A stretch of 64,000 bases of DNA from Pelomonas sp. Root1217 (GCF_001425705.1 NZ_LMDC01000028.1:372946-436945); one strand, 5' to 3'; shown: positions 9,701 to 20,373, counted from the first letter of the stretch. Numbers and translations are program-made. The notes: generated by a model not told the origin, from the letters alone.

Positions 9701-10739
9701 AGCCGGTCAGGCCCGCCTTGGGCTTGGAGCCGCGACCCGTCGCTCCCTCGTCACGAATTTCGCCGCCCGCGCCCGTGGACGCGCCCGGGAAGGGCGAGAT
9801 GGCGGTCGGGTGGTTGTGCGTCTCCACCTTCATCAGCACCTCGGCCTGCTCGGCGCGGGCCGTGTAAGCCGAGCCCGGCGCGTCAGCAGCCATCCAGCGC
9901 TGGATGGCATGGCCTTCCATGATGGCGGCGTTGTCCGAGTAGGCGACGACCGTGTGTTGCGGGTTCAGCTTCTCGGTGTTGCGGATCATGCCGAACAGCG
10001 AGAGCGGCTGGGCCTCGCCGTCGACGATGAAGCTCGCGTTGAAGATCTTGTGCCGGCAGTGTTCGCTGTTGGCCTGGGCGAACATCATCAGCTCGACGTC
10101 GCTGGGGTTGCGGCCCAGCTTCCTGAAGTTGGTGTCGAGGTAGTCGATCTCGTCGGCCGACAGGGCCAGGCCGAATTCGACATTGGCCTTTTCCAGCGCC
10201 GCCCTGCCCTGCCCCAGCACGTCGACATGCGCCAGCGGTTCCGCGGTGCGCTCGTCGAACAGATGGGCGGTGGCTTCGCGGGTGAAGCACACCGACTCGG
10301 TCATGCGGTCGTGCAGCAGTTCGGCGCAAGCCTGCAGGTCGGCCTCGCTCAGCGACTTGGCACCACCGAGCAGGCCGGGCTTGAGCGCGACACGGTATTC
10401 AACGACACGCTCGACTCGCTTGAGCGCCAGGCCGCAGTTGCGTGCAATGTCGGTGGCCTTGGACGCCCAGGGGCTGACCGTGCCGAAGCGCGGCGCCACG
10501 ACGACGAGGTCGCCGCTGGCCGCAGCCTCGGCCGGTTCGCCATAGGTCAGCAGCGCCTCGAAGCGCTCTCGTGCGTCGCCCGCCATCGCCGTGTCGGTCC
10601 AGACCCAGTGCACCGCGCGGGCGCTGACGGCGCTGATGCGCTCGTTGACCTGTTGCAGCCTGCCCAGCAGGGCTTGGGCACGGAAGGCGGACAAGGCGTT
10701 GCCGCCCTCGAAACATTGCAGATGCAGGGTGCGGGTCAT
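6762..10739 (-). CDS. purL: Phosphoribosylformylglycinamidine synthase
   Basis: Large single-chain FGAM synthase of de novo purine synthesis (FGAR + Gln + ATP to FGAM), 1325 residues compared with 1295 in E. coli. Visible parts are the N-terminal PurS-like region, a linker with [18 protein letters not shown], two AIRS-type ATP domains with [19 protein letters not shown] and [12 protein letters not shown], and a C-terminal class I amidotransferase with the nucleophile in GVCNGCQML and the PHPERVFRN end. The start at 10739 (MTRTLHLQ) matches the family; a frame starting at 10787 would add 16 low-complexity residues. It appears monocistronic and is convergent with the SRPBCC gene. Confidence 0.97.
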   Translation of the reverse strand: MTRTLHLQCFEGGNALSAFRAQALLGRLQQVNERISAVSARAVHWVWTDTAMAGDARERFEALLTYGEPAEAAASGDLVVVAPRFGTVSPWASKATDIARNCGLALKRVERVVEYRVALKPGLLGGAKSLSEADLQACAELLHDRMTESVCFTREATAHLFDERTAEPLAHVDVLGQGRAALEKANVEFGLALSADEIDYLDTNFRKLGRNPSDVELMMFAQANSEHCRHKIFNASFIVDGEAQPLSLFGMIRNTEKLNPQHTVVAYSDNAAIMEGHAIQRWMAADAPGSAYTARAEQAEVLMKVETHNHPTAISPFPGASTGAGGEIRDEGATGRGSKPKAGLTGFSVSNLHLPGLSESWEQDPVGKPAHIASALQIMIEGPLGGAAFNNEFGRPNLAGYFRVYEQTVDGIRRGYHKPIMIAGGLGTIRSDLTRKIEFPAGSLLIQLGGPGMRIGMGGSAASSMAAGTNTADLDFDSVQRGNPEIERRAQEVINHCWGLGPENPVLAIHDVGAGGISNAFPELVNDAGRGARFDLRKVPLEESGLAPKEIWCNESQERYVLAIAPGSLERFAAMCARERCPFAVVGVVTEERDLKLVDGDTEVTDHPIDMPMDVLLGKPPKMQRDVKRVAHDGGALDLSGVKLEQAAFDVLRHPTVASKRFLVTIGDRTVGGLNHRDQMVGPWQVPVADCAVTLADFNGFAGEAMSMGERTPLASVNAPASGRMAVAEAVTNLLAAPFELSRVKLSANWMAACGEPGEDAALFDTVKAVGMELCPALGISIPVGKDSLSMRTKWSEGGDDKQVTAPVSLIVTAFASIADVRGTLTPEWQREDSCAILIDLGQGKHRMAGSILAQTLNQFGSDVPDLDEPQQLVALVNAINELRAAGKLLAYHDRSDGGLWAAACEMAFAGQTGLSLNVDMLVTEGDGISDSRADMGDSKNWAAQVSARREELTLKALFSEELGALIQVRAADRDAVMQVLRAHGLSRHSHVVAKPNAARQMEVWRDAKKVFGADLTTLQQTWDEVSWRIAKLRDNPAGADAEHAAAGKADDPGLHVHLTFTPEAPFVNTGAKPKVAILREQGVNSHVEMAYAMSLGGFDSFDVHMSDLQSGAVKLEGFAAFVACGGFSYGDTLGAGEGWARSIMFNQVLTEQFRAFFSRSDTLALGVCNGCQMLAALAPIIPGAEAWPRFTRNQSEQYEARLALVEVLDSPSVFFKDMAGSRAPIAVAHGEGFANFARQGDAGKVIPAMRFVDNHGQATEAYPFNPNGSPGGLTSVTTPDGRFTALMPHPERVFRNVQMSWTSGDRAQHSPWLRMFQNARKALG

Positions 10740-10814
10740 GGCGTCGGGAGGCGGGGCCGCGCGGCCGGCGTAAGGGGAAACCAGCATTCTAGGCGGCAGG
10801 ACGCCCTGTGCCGG

Positions 10815-11222
10815 CTATGCGACCAGACTCAGGCCACGGCTTTGCAGCCAGGCCTCGGCTTCGGCGACGCTGGCGCAGCCGTGGAAGTTGGTCAGCATGG
10901 CGGCGCGAGCCGCCATCGGCTGGATGATGAGGGCCTGGAAACTGTCCGGGATGACCGTGGCCGCGGCGACGAGATCATGGGCCAGGGCATCCTCGAAGAA
11001 GGCCCAGATGCCATCCAGCGCCTCGGGCGTCGCGCCTTCCCAGGCGGCCGTGTCGCTCAGCAGGCCCCAGGGGCGACCTCCACGCTCACGGGCCAGGCGG
11101 CCGCCCTCTTCGCGCAGCCGCGTGGCAGCCACCTCGTTCCAGATCCCTTCAAGGCGCAGAACCAGCACATCGCCACGCCAATTGAGGCTGAAGCGGCCGT
11201 GCTGGCTCCACGCTCGGGTCAT
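10815..11222 (-). CDS. Small conserved-looking protein, possibly SpoIIAA/STAS-like
   Basis: A 135-residue soluble protein without signal peptide or membrane segment. The pattern of an N-terminal strand pair (FSLNWRGDVLVLRLEG), alternating helices, and a closing LTNFHGCASVAEAEAWLQSRG resembles SpoIIAA-like/STAS domain proteins of about 120-130 residues. This is a fold guess, not a family identification. Its ATG overlaps the stop of the amidohydrolase gene (ATGA, 11219-11222), so the two are co-translated. No function can be assigned. Confidence 0.7.
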   Translation of the reverse strand: MTRAWSQHGRFSLNWRGDVLVLRLEGIWNEVAATRLREEGGRLARERGGRPWGLLSDTAAWEGATPEALDGIWAFFEDALAHDLVAAATVIPDSFQALIIQPMAARAAMLTNFHGCASVAEAEAWLQSRGLSLVA

Positions 11223-12529
11223 GGCGCTTTCATTCGGCCGACGACGTCGCGTACATCGGCCATCAGTGCGGGAACATCGATCGTGACCGGCTGGCGCTCG
11301 CGCAGCACCTGGCGGCCGCCGATCCAGACATTGCTGACATGCTCACGGCCGGCCACATAGACGAGCTGGGCCGCGGCGTTGTACACGGGCTGGCATTCGA
11401 TGCTGTCCAGCGACACGGCCACGCAGTCGGCCAGCTTGCCGACTTCCAGCGAGCCCAGGTCGTCGCTTCGGCCCATGGCCTTGGCAGCTCGGACCGTGGC
11501 CATCTCCAGCGCAGTGCGTGCGGACGCAACCGTCGGGTCACCGGTGATGCCCTTGGCTAACAGTGCTGCTGAGCGGATCTCACCGAACATGTCGAGACGA
11601 TTATTGGACGCCGCGCCATCGGTGCCAAGCACCGTGTTGACACCGGCGGCCTCCAGCGTCTTCAACGGCATGACGCCCGAGGCCAGCTTGAGGTTGGAAT
11701 TGGGGTTGTGTACCAAGTGCACCCCATTCTTTGCCATCAGCTCGATCTCATCGTTATTGAGATGCACCATGTGGACCGCGATCATGCGTTCATTCATCAG
11801 CCCCAGCTTAGTCAGCCGTTCCAGCGGCCGCACGCCGAACTGTTTCAAACCGTCTTCCACTTCGCCCGCCGTCTCGTGGATGTGGCAGTGCATCTGGATG
11901 TCGAGCTTCTCGGCCAGGTCGCGCAGCTTGATGAAGGTCTCGTCGGACACCGTGTAGGGCGCATGCGGCGCACTGGTCCAGTCCAGCAGCTTCTCACCCT
12001 TGTACTGTTCGTAGGCGGCAATGCCTTTGGCGATGTAGTCGTCCGGGCCGCTGGCATAGCTGGTCGGGAAGTCGATGACATTCATCGACACGGCGGCACG
12101 CACGCCCGAATCCACGGCGGCACGGGCCATCGCGGTCGGGAAGAAGTACATGTCGTTGATGTAGGTCGTGCCACTGCGCAGGCCTTCGGCTGCCGCGAGC
12201 TTGGAGCCGAGGTAGGTCCATTCCTCGCTGACCCACTTCTTTTCCAGCGGCCAGATGTGGTTTTGCAGCCAGTCCATCAGCGGCACGTCATCGGCGACGC
12301 CCCGCAGCAGCGTCATGGCCGAGTGGGCATGGGCGTTGATGAGGCCTGGAATGAGGATCTGCTCGGGCAGTTCGACGCGAGCGGCTTGCGGATATTGGGT
12401 CAACAGCGTCTCGCGCGGGCCGACGGCCGCGATGCGCTCGCCATCGATCAGCAGCGCGTGGTATTCCAGCGTGTCTTCGCCGGCCTTCATGGTCAGCAGC
12501 CAGCGGGGCAGCAGCAGGGTCTGGGACAT
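11219..12529 (-). CDS. TRZ/ATZ family amidohydrolase (MtaD/SsnA-like deaminase)
   Basis: A 436-residue metal-dependent hydrolase of the cytosine-deaminase-like superfamily, probably deaminating 5'-methylthioadenosine, S-adenosylhomocysteine or a related purine. Metal-site motifs are in order: NAHAHSAM near residue 70, CHIHETAGE near 210, VHMVHLN, and the catalytic GTDGAASNNRLDM. The start at 12529 is backed by a strong AAGGAGA ribosome site 6 bp upstream, so a longer frame to 12703 is unlikely. It lies between ribokinase upstream (19 bp gap) and the small unknown gene downstream, probably one operon for nucleoside-derived salvage. Confidence 0.9.
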   Translation of the reverse strand: MSQTLLLPRWLLTMKAGEDTLEYHALLIDGERIAAVGPRETLLTQYPQAARVELPEQILIPGLINAHAHSAMTLLRGVADDVPLMDWLQNHIWPLEKKWVSEEWTYLGSKLAAAEGLRSGTTYINDMYFFPTAMARAAVDSGVRAAVSMNVIDFPTSYASGPDDYIAKGIAAYEQYKGEKLLDWTSAPHAPYTVSDETFIKLRDLAEKLDIQMHCHIHETAGEVEDGLKQFGVRPLERLTKLGLMNERMIAVHMVHLNNDEIELMAKNGVHLVHNPNSNLKLASGVMPLKTLEAAGVNTVLGTDGAASNNRLDMFGEIRSAALLAKGITGDPTVASARTALEMATVRAAKAMGRSDDLGSLEVGKLADCVAVSLDSIECQPVYNAAAQLVYVAGREHVSNVWIGGRQVLRERQPVTIDVPALMADVRDVVGRMKAP

Positions 12530-12548
12530 CTTGTTCTCCTTGTGCGAT

Positions 12549-13475
12549 TCAGTTCGATTCGGCGAGCAGTTGCTCGACTTCGGCGCGGCGCGGCATCGCG
12601 TCCTGCACGCCGGCGCGAGACACGGCCAGCGCTGCAGCCGCCTGGGCAAACGCGAGCGCGTTCGCGATGGGCTGGCCCTCAGCCAACGCGGTGATGAGGG
12701 CACCGACGAGGGTATCGCCAGCGCCGACGGTGTCGACGGCCTTCACAACACGGGCGGGCACGCGGCGGACGCCTTCCGCGTCGATCCAGCACAGGCCTTC
12801 GGCGCCCAACGACACGAGGACCGCCGCCGGCCCCTTGGCGCGCAAAGCCCGGGCCAGCGTCTCGGGCTCGGCGGCGCCACCGCCGAGCGTCGTGATCAGG
12901 GCCTGGGCCTCCAGCGCATTGACGACGAGCAGGTCGACCAACGGCAACAAAGCCTCACAACCGGCGCGAAACGGTGCTGCGTTCAGCACAGTCTTCACAC
13001 CGGCCGCGCGGGCGCGTTCGAAGGCTCGGGCGACGCTTTGCAGCGGCAACTCCTGCTGGGCGATCAGCCAGCGCAGACCCGCCATGTCGAGGGCTTCGAC
13101 CTGCTCCAGCGGCAACATGCCGTTGGAGCCGGCGACGGTGACGATCTGGTTCTCCGCGTCCTCGGCACCGACGACGATGAGCGCCACGCCGGGCACCTCG
13201 TCGGCGGGCTGGGCAATCGCGCGCGTGTCGACGCCTTCCGCGATCAGTTGGGTCACCATGGCTGCGCCGTTTTCCAGCAGGCCCACCCGTGCGGCCAGGG
13301 CCACGCGCGCGCCCAGGCGCGCCGCGGCCACGGCCTGGTTGGCGCCCTTGCCACCCAGGCAGGAGCCGAATCGCTGGCCGCGCAGCGTCTCGCCCGGCAA
13401 TGGCAGGCGTGGCGCATGCACGATGAGATCGCGGTTGACGCTGCCGAGGACGAGGATCTCAGGTGCTGTGGACAT
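12549..13475 (-). CDS. rbsK: Ribokinase (PfkB family)
   Basis: Phosphorylates ribose to ribose-5-phosphate in the cytoplasm. At 308 residues it equals E. coli RbsK in length. Motifs: ILVLGSVNRDLI at the N terminus, the PfkB signature around GGKGANQAVAAARLGA, and the C-terminal catalytic DTVGAGDTLVGAL with the catalytic Asp. The start at 13475 (MSTAPEILVLG) matches the family. It lies just beyond the gltA terminator and 19 bp upstream of the amidohydrolase. Ribose released from nucleosides would link the two, which is an inference. Confidence 0.92.
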   Translation of the reverse strand: MSTAPEILVLGSVNRDLIVHAPRLPLPGETLRGQRFGSCLGGKGANQAVAAARLGARVALAARVGLLENGAAMVTQLIAEGVDTRAIAQPADEVPGVALIVVGAEDAENQIVTVAGSNGMLPLEQVEALDMAGLRWLIAQQELPLQSVARAFERARAAGVKTVLNAAPFRAGCEALLPLVDLLVVNALEAQALITTLGGGAAEPETLARALRAKGPAAVLVSLGAEGLCWIDAEGVRRVPARVVKAVDTVGAGDTLVGALITALAEGQPIANALAFAQAAAALAVSRAGVQDAMPRRAEVEQLLAESN

Positions 13476-13490
13476 GGGCTGTTGGGGTCT

Positions 13491-13529
13491 CCAAAACGAC
13501 CGAACCCCTCGGGGGTGCCGAGGGGTTCG
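13491..13529 (-). terminator. Rho-independent terminator of gltA
   Basis: An 11-bp perfect stem, CGAACCCCTCG (13501-13511) with CGAGGGGTTCG (13519-13529), starts 19 bp beyond the gltA stop. On the minus strand it is followed by GTCGTTTTGG. It separates gltA from ribokinase. Confidence 0.82.
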
Positions 13530-13547
13530 AGGCGGACGAGGCGCCAA

Positions 13548-14858
13548 TCAGCGCTGGGCGATGGGCTTGACGTCGCGCGGTGCAGCGCCGACGAAGAGCT
13601 GGCGCGGCCGGCCGATCTTGTACTCGGGGTCGCCAATCATCTCATTGAGCTGGGCGATCCAGCCGACCGTGCGGGCCAGCGCGAAGATGGCGGTGAACAG
13701 CGGCACCGGGATGCCGATGGCGCGCTGCACGATGCCGGAGTAGAAGTCGACGTTCGGATACAGCTTGCGGGCGACGAAGTACTCGTCTTCCAGCGCGATC
13801 TTTTCCAGCTTCATGGCCAGCTCGAACAGCGGGTCGTTCTGCAGGCCCAGTTCATTGAGCACCTCGTGGCAGGTCTCGCGCATCAGCTTGGCGCGCGGGT
13901 CGTAGTTCTTGTAGACACGGTGGCCAAAACCCATCAGCTTGACGCCCGAGTTCTTGTCCTTGACCTTGCTGACGAACTCGCCGATGCGGGCGACGCCGCC
14001 CTGCTTCTGGATGTCGCCGAGCATGTTCAGTGCCGCCTCGTTGGCGCCGCCGTGAGCCGGGCCCCACAGGCAGGCCACGCCGGCGGCGATGGCGGCGAAC
14101 GGGTTGGTACCCGACGAGCCGCACAGGCGCACGGTGGACGTGGACGCGTTCTGCTCGTGGTCGGCGTGCAGCGTGAAGATGCGGTCCATCGCGCGCACCA
14201 GCACGTCGTTGGGCTTGTAGTCCTCGCAGGGCGTGGCAAACATCATGCGCATGAAGTTGCCGGCGTAGCTGAGGTCGTTCTGCGGGTAGATGTAGGGCTG
14301 GCCGATGGTGTACTTGTAGGCCATCGACACCAGCGTCGGCATCTTGGCGATCAGGCGGATGGCCGAGATCTCGCGGTGCTCGGGGTTATTGATGTCGGTG
14401 CTGTCGTGATAGAACGAAGACATCGCACCCACCAGGCCCGTCATGACGGCCATCGGGTGAGCGTCACGGCGGAAACCGCGCAGGAAGAACTGCATCTGCT
14501 CGTTGACCATGGTGTGGTGCATCACACGGTCTTCGAAGTTGGCCTTCTCGGCCGCGTTGGGCAGCTCTCCGTAGAGCAGCAGGTAGCAGGTCTCGAGGTA
14601 GTCGCAGTTCACCGCCAACTGGTCGATGGGGTAGCCGCGGTACAGCAGCTCACCCTTGTCGCCGTCGATGTAGGTGATCGTCGAGTTGCACGACGCCGTC
14701 GACAGGAAGCCGGGGTCGTAGGTGAACTTGCCGGTCTGGGCGTAGAGCTTGCGGATGTCGATGACATCCGGGCCGATGCTGCCCTTGTACAGCGGCAGGT
14801 CCATCGAAGGGCTGCCGTCGGAGAACGACAGGGTGGCTTTCACGTCGGACGGGGTCAT
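13548..14858 (-). CDS. gltA: Citrate synthase (type II, hexameric)
   Basis: Condenses oxaloacetate and acetyl-CoA in the TCA cycle. It is 436 residues, close to E. coli GltA (427). Catalytic regions are visible: [37 protein letters not shown] with the catalytic His and Arg, and [10 protein letters not shown] with the catalytic Asp. It is the last gene of the sdhCDAB-sdhE-gltA run, 33 bp after sdhE, and closed by a strong terminator. Confidence 0.97.
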   Translation of the reverse strand: MTPSDVKATLSFSDGSPSMDLPLYKGSIGPDVIDIRKLYAQTGKFTYDPGFLSTASCNSTITYIDGDKGELLYRGYPIDQLAVNCDYLETCYLLLYGELPNAAEKANFEDRVMHHTMVNEQMQFFLRGFRRDAHPMAVMTGLVGAMSSFYHDSTDINNPEHREISAIRLIAKMPTLVSMAYKYTIGQPYIYPQNDLSYAGNFMRMMFATPCEDYKPNDVLVRAMDRIFTLHADHEQNASTSTVRLCGSSGTNPFAAIAAGVACLWGPAHGGANEAALNMLGDIQKQGGVARIGEFVSKVKDKNSGVKLMGFGHRVYKNYDPRAKLMRETCHEVLNELGLQNDPLFELAMKLEKIALEDEYFVARKLYPNVDFYSGIVQRAIGIPVPLFTAIFALARTVGWIAQLNEMIGDPEYKIGRPRQLFVGAAPRDVKPIAQR

Positions 14859-14891
14859 GGTGCAGTCCTTTGAGGCTTTGAAAAACTGGAG

Positions 14892-15152
14892 TCAGGTGCG
14901 CAGATCGGCGAGCACGCCTCGCACGGCAATGGTGTCGATTTCACCACTGGGTTCCTTGCGGCGCAGTAACAGATCCAAAAGGTCGTTGTCGGCCAGGTCC
15001 ATCAGGGCGGTCAGGCCTTCGGCATGGCTGAGGCTGATACCCTCGGGATGACGGTTGAAGAAGCGCTCGATGAAGATGTCGTTCTCCAGCAGGCCCCGAC
15101 GGCAGCGCCAGCGCAGCTTGGAGAGTTCCCGTTCACCGATCACTTCAGCCAT
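14892..15152 (-). CDS. sdhE: Succinate dehydrogenase FAD assembly factor
   Basis: An 86-residue SdhE/YgfY family protein needed for covalent flavinylation of SdhA. It contains KLRWRCRRGLLENDIFIERF, including the family's RRG-x-LE-D signature, and ends in a short helical tail. It starts 2 bp after sdhB; the start at 15152 gives the usual length, and the longer open frame upstream would only overlap sdhB. Confidence 0.93.
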   Translation of the reverse strand: MAEVIGERELSKLRWRCRRGLLENDIFIERFFNRHPEGISLSHAEGLTALMDLADNDLLDLLLRRKEPSGEIDTIAVRGVLADLRT

Positions 15153-15154
15153 CG

Positions 15155-15856
15155 TCAGACCGCGCGGCGGACCATCAATTCCTTGATCTTGCCGATGGCC
15201 TTCGTGGGGTTCAGGCCCTTGGGGCAGACGTCCACGCAGTTCATGATGGTGTGGCAGCGGAACAGGCGGTACGGGTCTTCGAGGTTGTCCAGGCGCTCGG
15301 CGGTCGCTTCGTCGCGGCTGTCGGCGATGAAGCGGTAGGCCTGCAGCAGGCCGGCCGGGCCGACGAACTTGTCGGGGTTCCACCAGAAGCTCGGGCAGCT
15401 TGTCGAGCAGCTCGCGCACAGGATGCACTCGTACAGGCCGTCCAGTTCCTCGCGCTCGACGGGCGACTGCAGCCGCTCCTTGTCGGGCGGCGGGTTGTCG
15501 TTGACGAGGTAGGGCTTGATCGAGTGGTATTGCTTGAAGAACTGCGTCATGTCGACGATGAGGTCGCGCACGACGGGCAGGCCCGGCAGCGGCTTGAGCA
15601 CGATGGTGCCCGGCAGCGTCAGCATATTGGTCAGGCAGGCCAGACCGTTCTTGCCGTTGATGTTCATTGCATCCGAGCCGCAAACGCCTTCGCGGCAGGA
15701 GCGGCGGAAGGACAGGCTGGGATCAACCGCCTTCAGCTTGACCAGGGCGTCCAGCAGCATGCGCTCATGGCCGTCCAGCTCGACCTCGAGGGTCTGCATG
15801 TAGGGCTTGGCGTCCTTGTCGGGGTCGTAGCGGTAGATCTGGAAGGTGCGCTTCAT
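15155..15856 (-). CDS. sdhB: Succinate dehydrogenase iron-sulfur subunit
   Basis: A 233-residue Fe-S subunit relaying electrons from SdhA to ubiquinone. The 2Fe-2S site is [22 protein letters not shown]. The 4Fe-4S and 3Fe-4S sites follow in [16 protein letters not shown] and [17 protein letters not shown]. It lies 11 bp after sdhA and 2 bp before sdhE. Confidence 0.97.
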   Translation of the reverse strand: MKRTFQIYRYDPDKDAKPYMQTLEVELDGHERMLLDALVKLKAVDPSLSFRRSCREGVCGSDAMNINGKNGLACLTNMLTLPGTIVLKPLPGLPVVRDLIVDMTQFFKQYHSIKPYLVNDNPPPDKERLQSPVEREELDGLYECILCASCSTSCPSFWWNPDKFVGPAGLLQAYRFIADSRDEATAERLDNLEDPYRLFRCHTIMNCVDVCPKGLNPTKAIGKIKELMVRRAV

Positions 15857-15867
15857 GTCTGGCTCAC

Positions 15868-17634
15868 TTAGAAGGTACGAACCTTCGGGGGCACGGATTC
15901 AACGGTCAACGGCGTCAGGTTCACCGGCTTGTAGTCCAGGCGATTGCCTTCGGAGTACCACAGCGTGTGCTTCATCCAGTTCGCGTCGTCGCGGTTCGGG
16001 TAGTCGTTGTGCGCATGGGCGCCGCGGCTCTCGGGGCGGGCGGCGGCCGAGATCATCGTGGCCTGCGCCGCTTCGATGAGGTTCTCGACTTCCAGCGCCT
16101 CGACGCGGGCCGTGTTGAAGACCTTGGACTTGTCCTTCAGGCCGATCGAGCCGACGCGCTTGGCGATCTCCTTGATCTTGCCCACGCCTTCGTTCATCGA
16201 CGCCTGCGTGCGGAACACGCCGGCGTGCTGCTGCATGGCCGCGCGGATGTCGTTGGCGACGTCCTGCGAATACTCGCCGTTGGTGGCCGAGTCCAGGCGG
16301 GCCAGGCGGGCCAGCGTCTTGTCGGCGGCGTCCTTGGGCAGGTCCTTGTGGGACTTGGTCTTCAGGTTGAAGTCGACGATGTGGTTGCCGGCGGCGCGGC
16401 CGAACACGATCAGGTCCAGCAGCGAGTTGGTGCCCAGGCGGTTGGCGCCGTGCACCGACACGCAGGAGCATTCACCCACGGCATACAGGCCGTTGATGAT
16501 GTCGTTGGGCTTGCCGTTCTTCGGGATGACGACCTGACCGTGCACATTGGTCGGGATGCCACCCATCTGGTAATGGATGGTCGGCACCACGGGGATCGGC
16601 TCCTTGGTGATGTCGACGTTGGCGAAGTTGTGGCCAATCTCCAGCACCGATGGCAAGCGCTTGGCGATGGTCTCGGCGCCCAGGTGGGTCATGTCCAGCA
16701 GCACGTAGTCCTTGTTGGGACCACAGCCGCGACCTTCCTTGATCTCCTGGTCCATCGAGCGCGACACGAAGTCGCGCGGCGCCAGGTCCTTCAGCGTCGG
16801 GGCATAGCGCTCCATGAAGCGCTCGCCGTTGCTGTTGCGCAGGATGGCGCCTTCGCCACGGCAACCTTCAGTCAGCAGCACGCCCGCGCCGGCCACGCCG
16901 GTGGGGTGGAACTGCCAGAACTCCATGTCTTCCAGCGGGATGCCGGCGCGCGCCGCCATGCCCAGGCCATCACCGGTGTTGATGAAGGCGTTGGTGGAGG
17001 CCGCGAAGATGCGGCCGGCGCCGCCGGTGGCCAGCAGCACGGTCTTGGCGTGCAGGATGTGGACCTCGCCGGTCTCCATCTCCAGCGCCGTCACGCCGAC
17101 GGCATCGCCCTCGGCGTCGCGGATGATGTCCAGCGCCATCCACTCGACGAAGAACTGCGTGCGCGCCTTGACGTTCTGCTGGTAGAGCGTGTGCAGCAGC
17201 GCGTGGCCGGTGCGGTCGGCCGCGGCGCAGGCGCGCTGCACGGGCTTCTCGCCGTAGTTGGCGGTGTGGCCGCCGAAGGGGCGCTGGTAGATGGTGCCGT
17301 CGGCATTGCGGTCGAACGGCATGCCGAAGTGCTCAAGCTCGTAGACGACTTTGGGCGCTTCGCGGCACATGAACTCGATGGCGTCCTGGTCGCCCAGCCA
17401 GTCCGAGCCCTTGACGGTGTCGAAGAAGTGGTAGTGCCAGTTGTCCTCGCTCATGTTGCCGAGCGAGGCGCCGATGCCGCCCTGCGCGGCGACGGTGTGC
17501 GAACGGGTCGGGAAGACCTTGGACAGCACGGCCACGTTGAGGCCGGCCAATGCCAGTTGCAGCGAGGCGCGCATGCCGGAGCCACCGGCCCCGACGATCA
17601 CCACATCGAACTTGCGGGTAGAAAGCGCCGCCAT
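15868..17634 (-). CDS. sdhA: Succinate dehydrogenase flavoprotein subunit
   Basis: Oxidises succinate to fumarate. It is 588 residues, the same length as E. coli SdhA. The FAD-binding [14 protein letters not shown] is at the N terminus, and the covalent-FAD histidine is in [17 protein letters not shown]. The substrate region has [20 protein letters not shown] and MGGIPTN. The start at 17634 overlaps the sdhD stop by one base (TGATG); longer in-frame sequence runs into sdhD. Confidence 0.97.
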   Translation of the reverse strand: MAALSTRKFDVVIVGAGGSGMRASLQLALAGLNVAVLSKVFPTRSHTVAAQGGIGASLGNMSEDNWHYHFFDTVKGSDWLGDQDAIEFMCREAPKVVYELEHFGMPFDRNADGTIYQRPFGGHTANYGEKPVQRACAAADRTGHALLHTLYQQNVKARTQFFVEWMALDIIRDAEGDAVGVTALEMETGEVHILHAKTVLLATGGAGRIFAASTNAFINTGDGLGMAARAGIPLEDMEFWQFHPTGVAGAGVLLTEGCRGEGAILRNSNGERFMERYAPTLKDLAPRDFVSRSMDQEIKEGRGCGPNKDYVLLDMTHLGAETIAKRLPSVLEIGHNFANVDITKEPIPVVPTIHYQMGGIPTNVHGQVVIPKNGKPNDIINGLYAVGECSCVSVHGANRLGTNSLLDLIVFGRAAGNHIVDFNLKTKSHKDLPKDAADKTLARLARLDSATNGEYSQDVANDIRAAMQQHAGVFRTQASMNEGVGKIKEIAKRVGSIGLKDKSKVFNTARVEALEVENLIEAAQATMISAAARPESRGAHAHNDYPNRDDANWMKHTLWYSEGNRLDYKPVNLTPLTVESVPPKVRTF

Positions 17635-17993
17635 CAGAGTCTCCACAGAACCTGGATTGCCCAACCGGCGCAACCCAACAACCAAACGATGGTGAACACC
17701 TGCAGCGCGAGGCGCACACCGACGGGCTTGATGTAGTCCATCCAGATGTCGCGCATGCCGACCCAGGCGTGATATGCCAGGGACAGGATGGTCACGAAGG
17801 TGATGACCTTCATCCACTGCTGGGAAAAGATCGCCGCCCAGCGGTCATAGCCGAGGGCGCCCGGCATCAGCACCTGCACCAGCAACACGACGGTGAACAG
17901 GGCCATCAGCACGGCGGTGACGCGTTGCGCCAGCCAGTCGCGCAGGCCGTAATGCGCACCGACGACGATGCGCTTGGAGCCAAAAGTACTCAT
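17634..17993 (-). CDS. sdhD: Succinate dehydrogenase membrane anchor subunit
   Basis: A 119-residue, three-helix anchor of complex II. RDWLAQRVTAVLMALFTVVL begins helix 1, the presumed heme b ligand sits in SLAYHAWVGMRDIWMDY, and helix 3 follows. It lies 19 bp after sdhC and is coupled to sdhA. Confidence 0.94.
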   Translation of the reverse strand: MSTFGSKRIVVGAHYGLRDWLAQRVTAVLMALFTVVLLVQVLMPGALGYDRWAAIFSQQWMKVITFVTILSLAYHAWVGMRDIWMDYIKPVGVRLALQVFTIVWLLGCAGWAIQVLWRL

Positions 17994-18012
17994 TGTTGTT
18001 GTCCTCGAGGGC

Positions 18013-18441
18013 TCAGTAGAGACCGAACAGCTTGGCGCCGAGCAGCAGTGTCAACAGGGTGCTGAGGACCAGCGTGACCATTGCCGAGTTGTGGCCCTGG
18101 GCCTTGCTGACGCTGTGGGTTGCGTCCATCCACAGGTGACGCACACCGGCGATGAAATGCGCGAGGTAACCCCAAATCAGGCCCAGCGTGACGAGCTTGA
18201 CAAACCAGCCCGGGATGCCAGCGAAGCCGGCCACGAACACGTTCGTGAAGGTCTCGAAGGAGATTTCCGTGCTCAGGCTGCTGTCCAGCATCCAGATCAC
18301 GAAGGGCAGCAAGGCGAACAACACGAAGCCGCTGATGCGATGCAGGATGGAGACGATGCCAGCGGGCGGAAGGCGGTAGCTGACGATCTGTGTGACGTGA
18401 ATATTGGTATAGACCGGTCTTTTCTTGACGCTGTCCGTCAT
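18013..18441 (-). CDS. sdhC: Succinate dehydrogenase cytochrome b556 subunit
   Basis: A 142-residue membrane subunit of complex II. RPVYTNIHVTQIVSYRLPPAG and ISILHRISGFVLF match the family signature of the quinone-site helix, and the heme ligand region is LAHFIAGVRHLWMD. The ATG at 18441 is preferred; an in-frame TTG at 18459 would add six residues, and neither has a strong ribosome site. First gene of the sdh-gltA operon. Confidence 0.94.
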   Translation of the reverse strand: MTDSVKKRPVYTNIHVTQIVSYRLPPAGIVSILHRISGFVLFALLPFVIWMLDSSLSTEISFETFTNVFVAGFAGIPGWFVKLVTLGLIWGYLAHFIAGVRHLWMDATHSVSKAQGHNSAMVTLVLSTLLTLLLGAKLFGLY

Positions 18442-18473
18442 GGTCGTGCCCGTAATCAATGTGAAACCGAAAG

Positions 18474-18479
18474 ATTCTA
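18474..18479 (-). promoter_or_regulatory. Possible -10 element of the sdh operon
   Basis: On the minus strand TAGAAT lies 33 bp before the sdhC ATG. No convincing -35 hexamer sits 16-18 bp further up, so an activator or a more distant promoter may be involved. Confidence 0.3.
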
Positions 18480-18532
18480 GGCCAGAGAGTCACGCCGGCC
18501 TTCGCACTTGCTGCACTGCGGCATTGTCAGAT

Positions 18533-19252
18533 TCAGTTCAACTCATTGAGGTAGTGGTCTGCTTCGGTGTGGTAGAGACCGCGGCGCAATTCGACCGCCC
18601 GGTCGCCATAGGTGTACGCCACGCGCTCGACGCTGAGCAGGGGTGCGCCATCGGCAACACCCAGCAGTTCGGCGGCTTCGGCAGTGGCCGCAACGGCACG
18701 CAGCTTCTCCTCGGCCCGCACCATGTGCACCTGGAAACGCTCCTCGAACAGCGCGTACAGCGTGCCCGGATAGGCGTTGATGACTTCGCTGCTGAGCCCG
18801 CGGAAGTGCCGTTCCGGCAGCCAGAGGTCGTCGAGCACGACAGCGCGGCCGCGGCGCAGCAGAAGCCGCCTGACCTCGATGACGGGCTCGGACGTGCGCA
18901 AATGCAGGGCCCGCGCCGTCTCGGCCGTGGCGCGCGCGCGCCGGCAGTGCAGCAACTCCCGCGTGAAGCCGGTGGTGACACCCTCGTCAGCCACCAAGCG
19001 CAGGAAGCGGTAGGGGTTGCGCGGCGCCGTATGGGTCGCGACAAAGGTGCCGGCGCCCTGGCGACGCTCGACGACGTGGGCCGCCGCCAGTTCATCCATC
19101 GCCTTCCTGACGGTGCCCGAACTGGCGTGGAAGCGCTCGGCCAGGGCCGCCTCGCTGGGCAGGGCGTCGCCCGGCCGCCACTCGCCGGCGGCCAGGGCGG
19201 CAACGATCAACTGGCGGATCTGCTCGTACAGCGGGGCTGGCGACTTGGGCAT
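18533..19252 (-). CDS. GntR-family regulator, HutC/UTRA type
   Basis: A 239-residue repressor: an N-terminal winged helix ([21 protein letters not shown], then [25 protein letters not shown]) and a C-terminal UTRA ligand domain ([13 protein letters not shown] to [20 protein letters not shown]). Start 19252 ([11 protein letters not shown]) matches the family. It lies between sdhC (90 bp downstream of its stop, same strand) and the divergent mdh, an arrangement conserved in Burkholderiales, suggesting control of the sdh/mdh genes by a TCA intermediate. The effector is not known from sequence. Confidence 0.92.
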   Translation of the reverse strand: MPKSPAPLYEQIRQLIVAALAAGEWRPGDALPSEAALAERFHASSGTVRKAMDELAAAHVVERRQGAGTFVATHTAPRNPYRFLRLVADEGVTTGFTRELLHCRRARATAETARALHLRTSEPVIEVRRLLLRRGRAVVLDDLWLPERHFRGLSSEVINAYPGTLYALFEERFQVHMVRAEEKLRAVAATAEAAELLGVADGAPLLSVERVAYTYGDRAVELRRGLYHTEADHYLNELN

Positions 19253-19347
19253 GCGCGCATTGCAGCACAGGGTATGCCCGTACACTCGACGGGTTTCGGG
19301 CGATCTGCCCCGGTCCAAGCTTTATCAACTGTCCCTCGGAGACTTCC

Positions 19348-20334
19348 ATGAGCAAGAAACCCGTTCGCGTCGCCGTCACCGGCGCAGCTGGCCAGATCGG
19401 CTACGCCCTGCTGTTCCGCATCGCCTCCGGCGAAATGCTGGGCAAGGACCAGCCCGTCATCCTGCAGCTGTTGGAGATTCCCGACGAGAAGGCTCAGAAC
19501 GCGCTCAAGGGCGTGATCATGGAACTCGAAGACTGCGCCTTCCCGCTGCTGGCGGGCATCGAGGCCCACAGCGACCCGATGACCGCCTTCAAGGACACCG
19601 ACTACGCCCTGCTCGTCGGCGCCCGCCCGCGCGGCCCCGGCATGGAGCGCGCCGACCTGCTGGCCGCCAACGCCCAGATCTTCACGGTGCAGGGCAAGGC
19701 CCTGAACGCCGTCGCCTCGCGCAATGTGCGCGTGCTGGTGGTCGGCAACCCCGCCAACACCAATGCCTACATCGCGATGAAGTCGGCCCCGGACCTGCCG
19801 GCCAAGAACTTCACGGCCATGCTGCGCCTGGATCACAACCGCGCCGCCTCGCAGATCGCCTCCAAGACCGGCAAGCCGGTCGGCTCGATCGAGAAGCTGG
19901 CCGTCTGGGGCAATCACTCGCCGACGATGTACGCCGATTACCGCAATGCCACCATCGACGGCCAGCCGGTCAAGGCCCTGATCAATGACGAGGACTGGAA
20001 CCGCAACACCTTCCTGCCGACGGTCGGCAAGCGCGGCGCGGCCATCATTGCCGCCCGCGGCCTGTCGTCCGCCGCCTCGGCCGCCAATGCCGCCATCGAC
20101 CACATGCGCGACTGGGCCCTGGGCACCAATGGCAAGTGGGTCACGATGGGCATCCCGTCGGGTGGCGAATACGGCATCCCCAAGGAAGTCATGTTCGGCT
20201 ACCCGGTCACCTGCGAAGGCGGCGAATACAAGATCGTGCAAGGCATCAGCATCGACGAGTTCTCGCAGGAGTGCATCAACAAGACGCTGAAGGAACTGAC
20301 GGACGAGCAGGACGGCGTCAAGCACCTGCTCTGA
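19348..20334 (+). CDS. mdh: Malate dehydrogenase (NAD)
   Basis: A 328-residue enzyme oxidising malate to oxaloacetate. It has the NAD-binding [20 protein letters not shown], substrate arginines in [11 protein letters not shown], the NPANTNA stretch and the catalytic His in WGNHSPTMY. This is the cytoplasmic-MDH-like type 2 found in betaproteobacteria. A ribosome site TCGGAGAC lies 6-12 bp upstream. It is divergent from the GntR gene and followed by a strong terminator. Confidence 0.97.
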   Translation: MSKKPVRVAVTGAAGQIGYALLFRIASGEMLGKDQPVILQLLEIPDEKAQNALKGVIMELEDCAFPLLAGIEAHSDPMTAFKDTDYALLVGARPRGPGMERADLLAANAQIFTVQGKALNAVASRNVRVLVVGNPANTNAYIAMKSAPDLPAKNFTAMLRLDHNRAASQIASKTGKPVGSIEKLAVWGNHSPTMYADYRNATIDGQPVKALINDEDWNRNTFLPTVGKRGAAIIAARGLSSAASAANAAIDHMRDWALGTNGKWVTMGIPSGGEYGIPKEVMFGYPVTCEGGEYKIVQGISIDEFSQECINKTLKELTDEQDGVKHLL

Positions 20335-20373
20335 GGCAGCATCAACGGCGGGCTCGCCGTCAGCCAGTTACAG

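Noticed and set aside
6810..11360. A 1516-codon open frame opposite purL and the small gene next to it
   Set aside because: It is antisense to purL, which matches its family along its full length. The composition is typical of a GC-rich shadow frame.
12255..14873. An 872-codon frame opposite the amidohydrolase, ribokinase and gltA genes
   Set aside because: It crosses three real genes and a terminator and has no recognisable motif.
18442..18532. Strong sigma-70 promoter before sdhC
   Set aside because: Only a -10-like TAGAAT is present; no acceptable -35, so it is listed only as a weak element.
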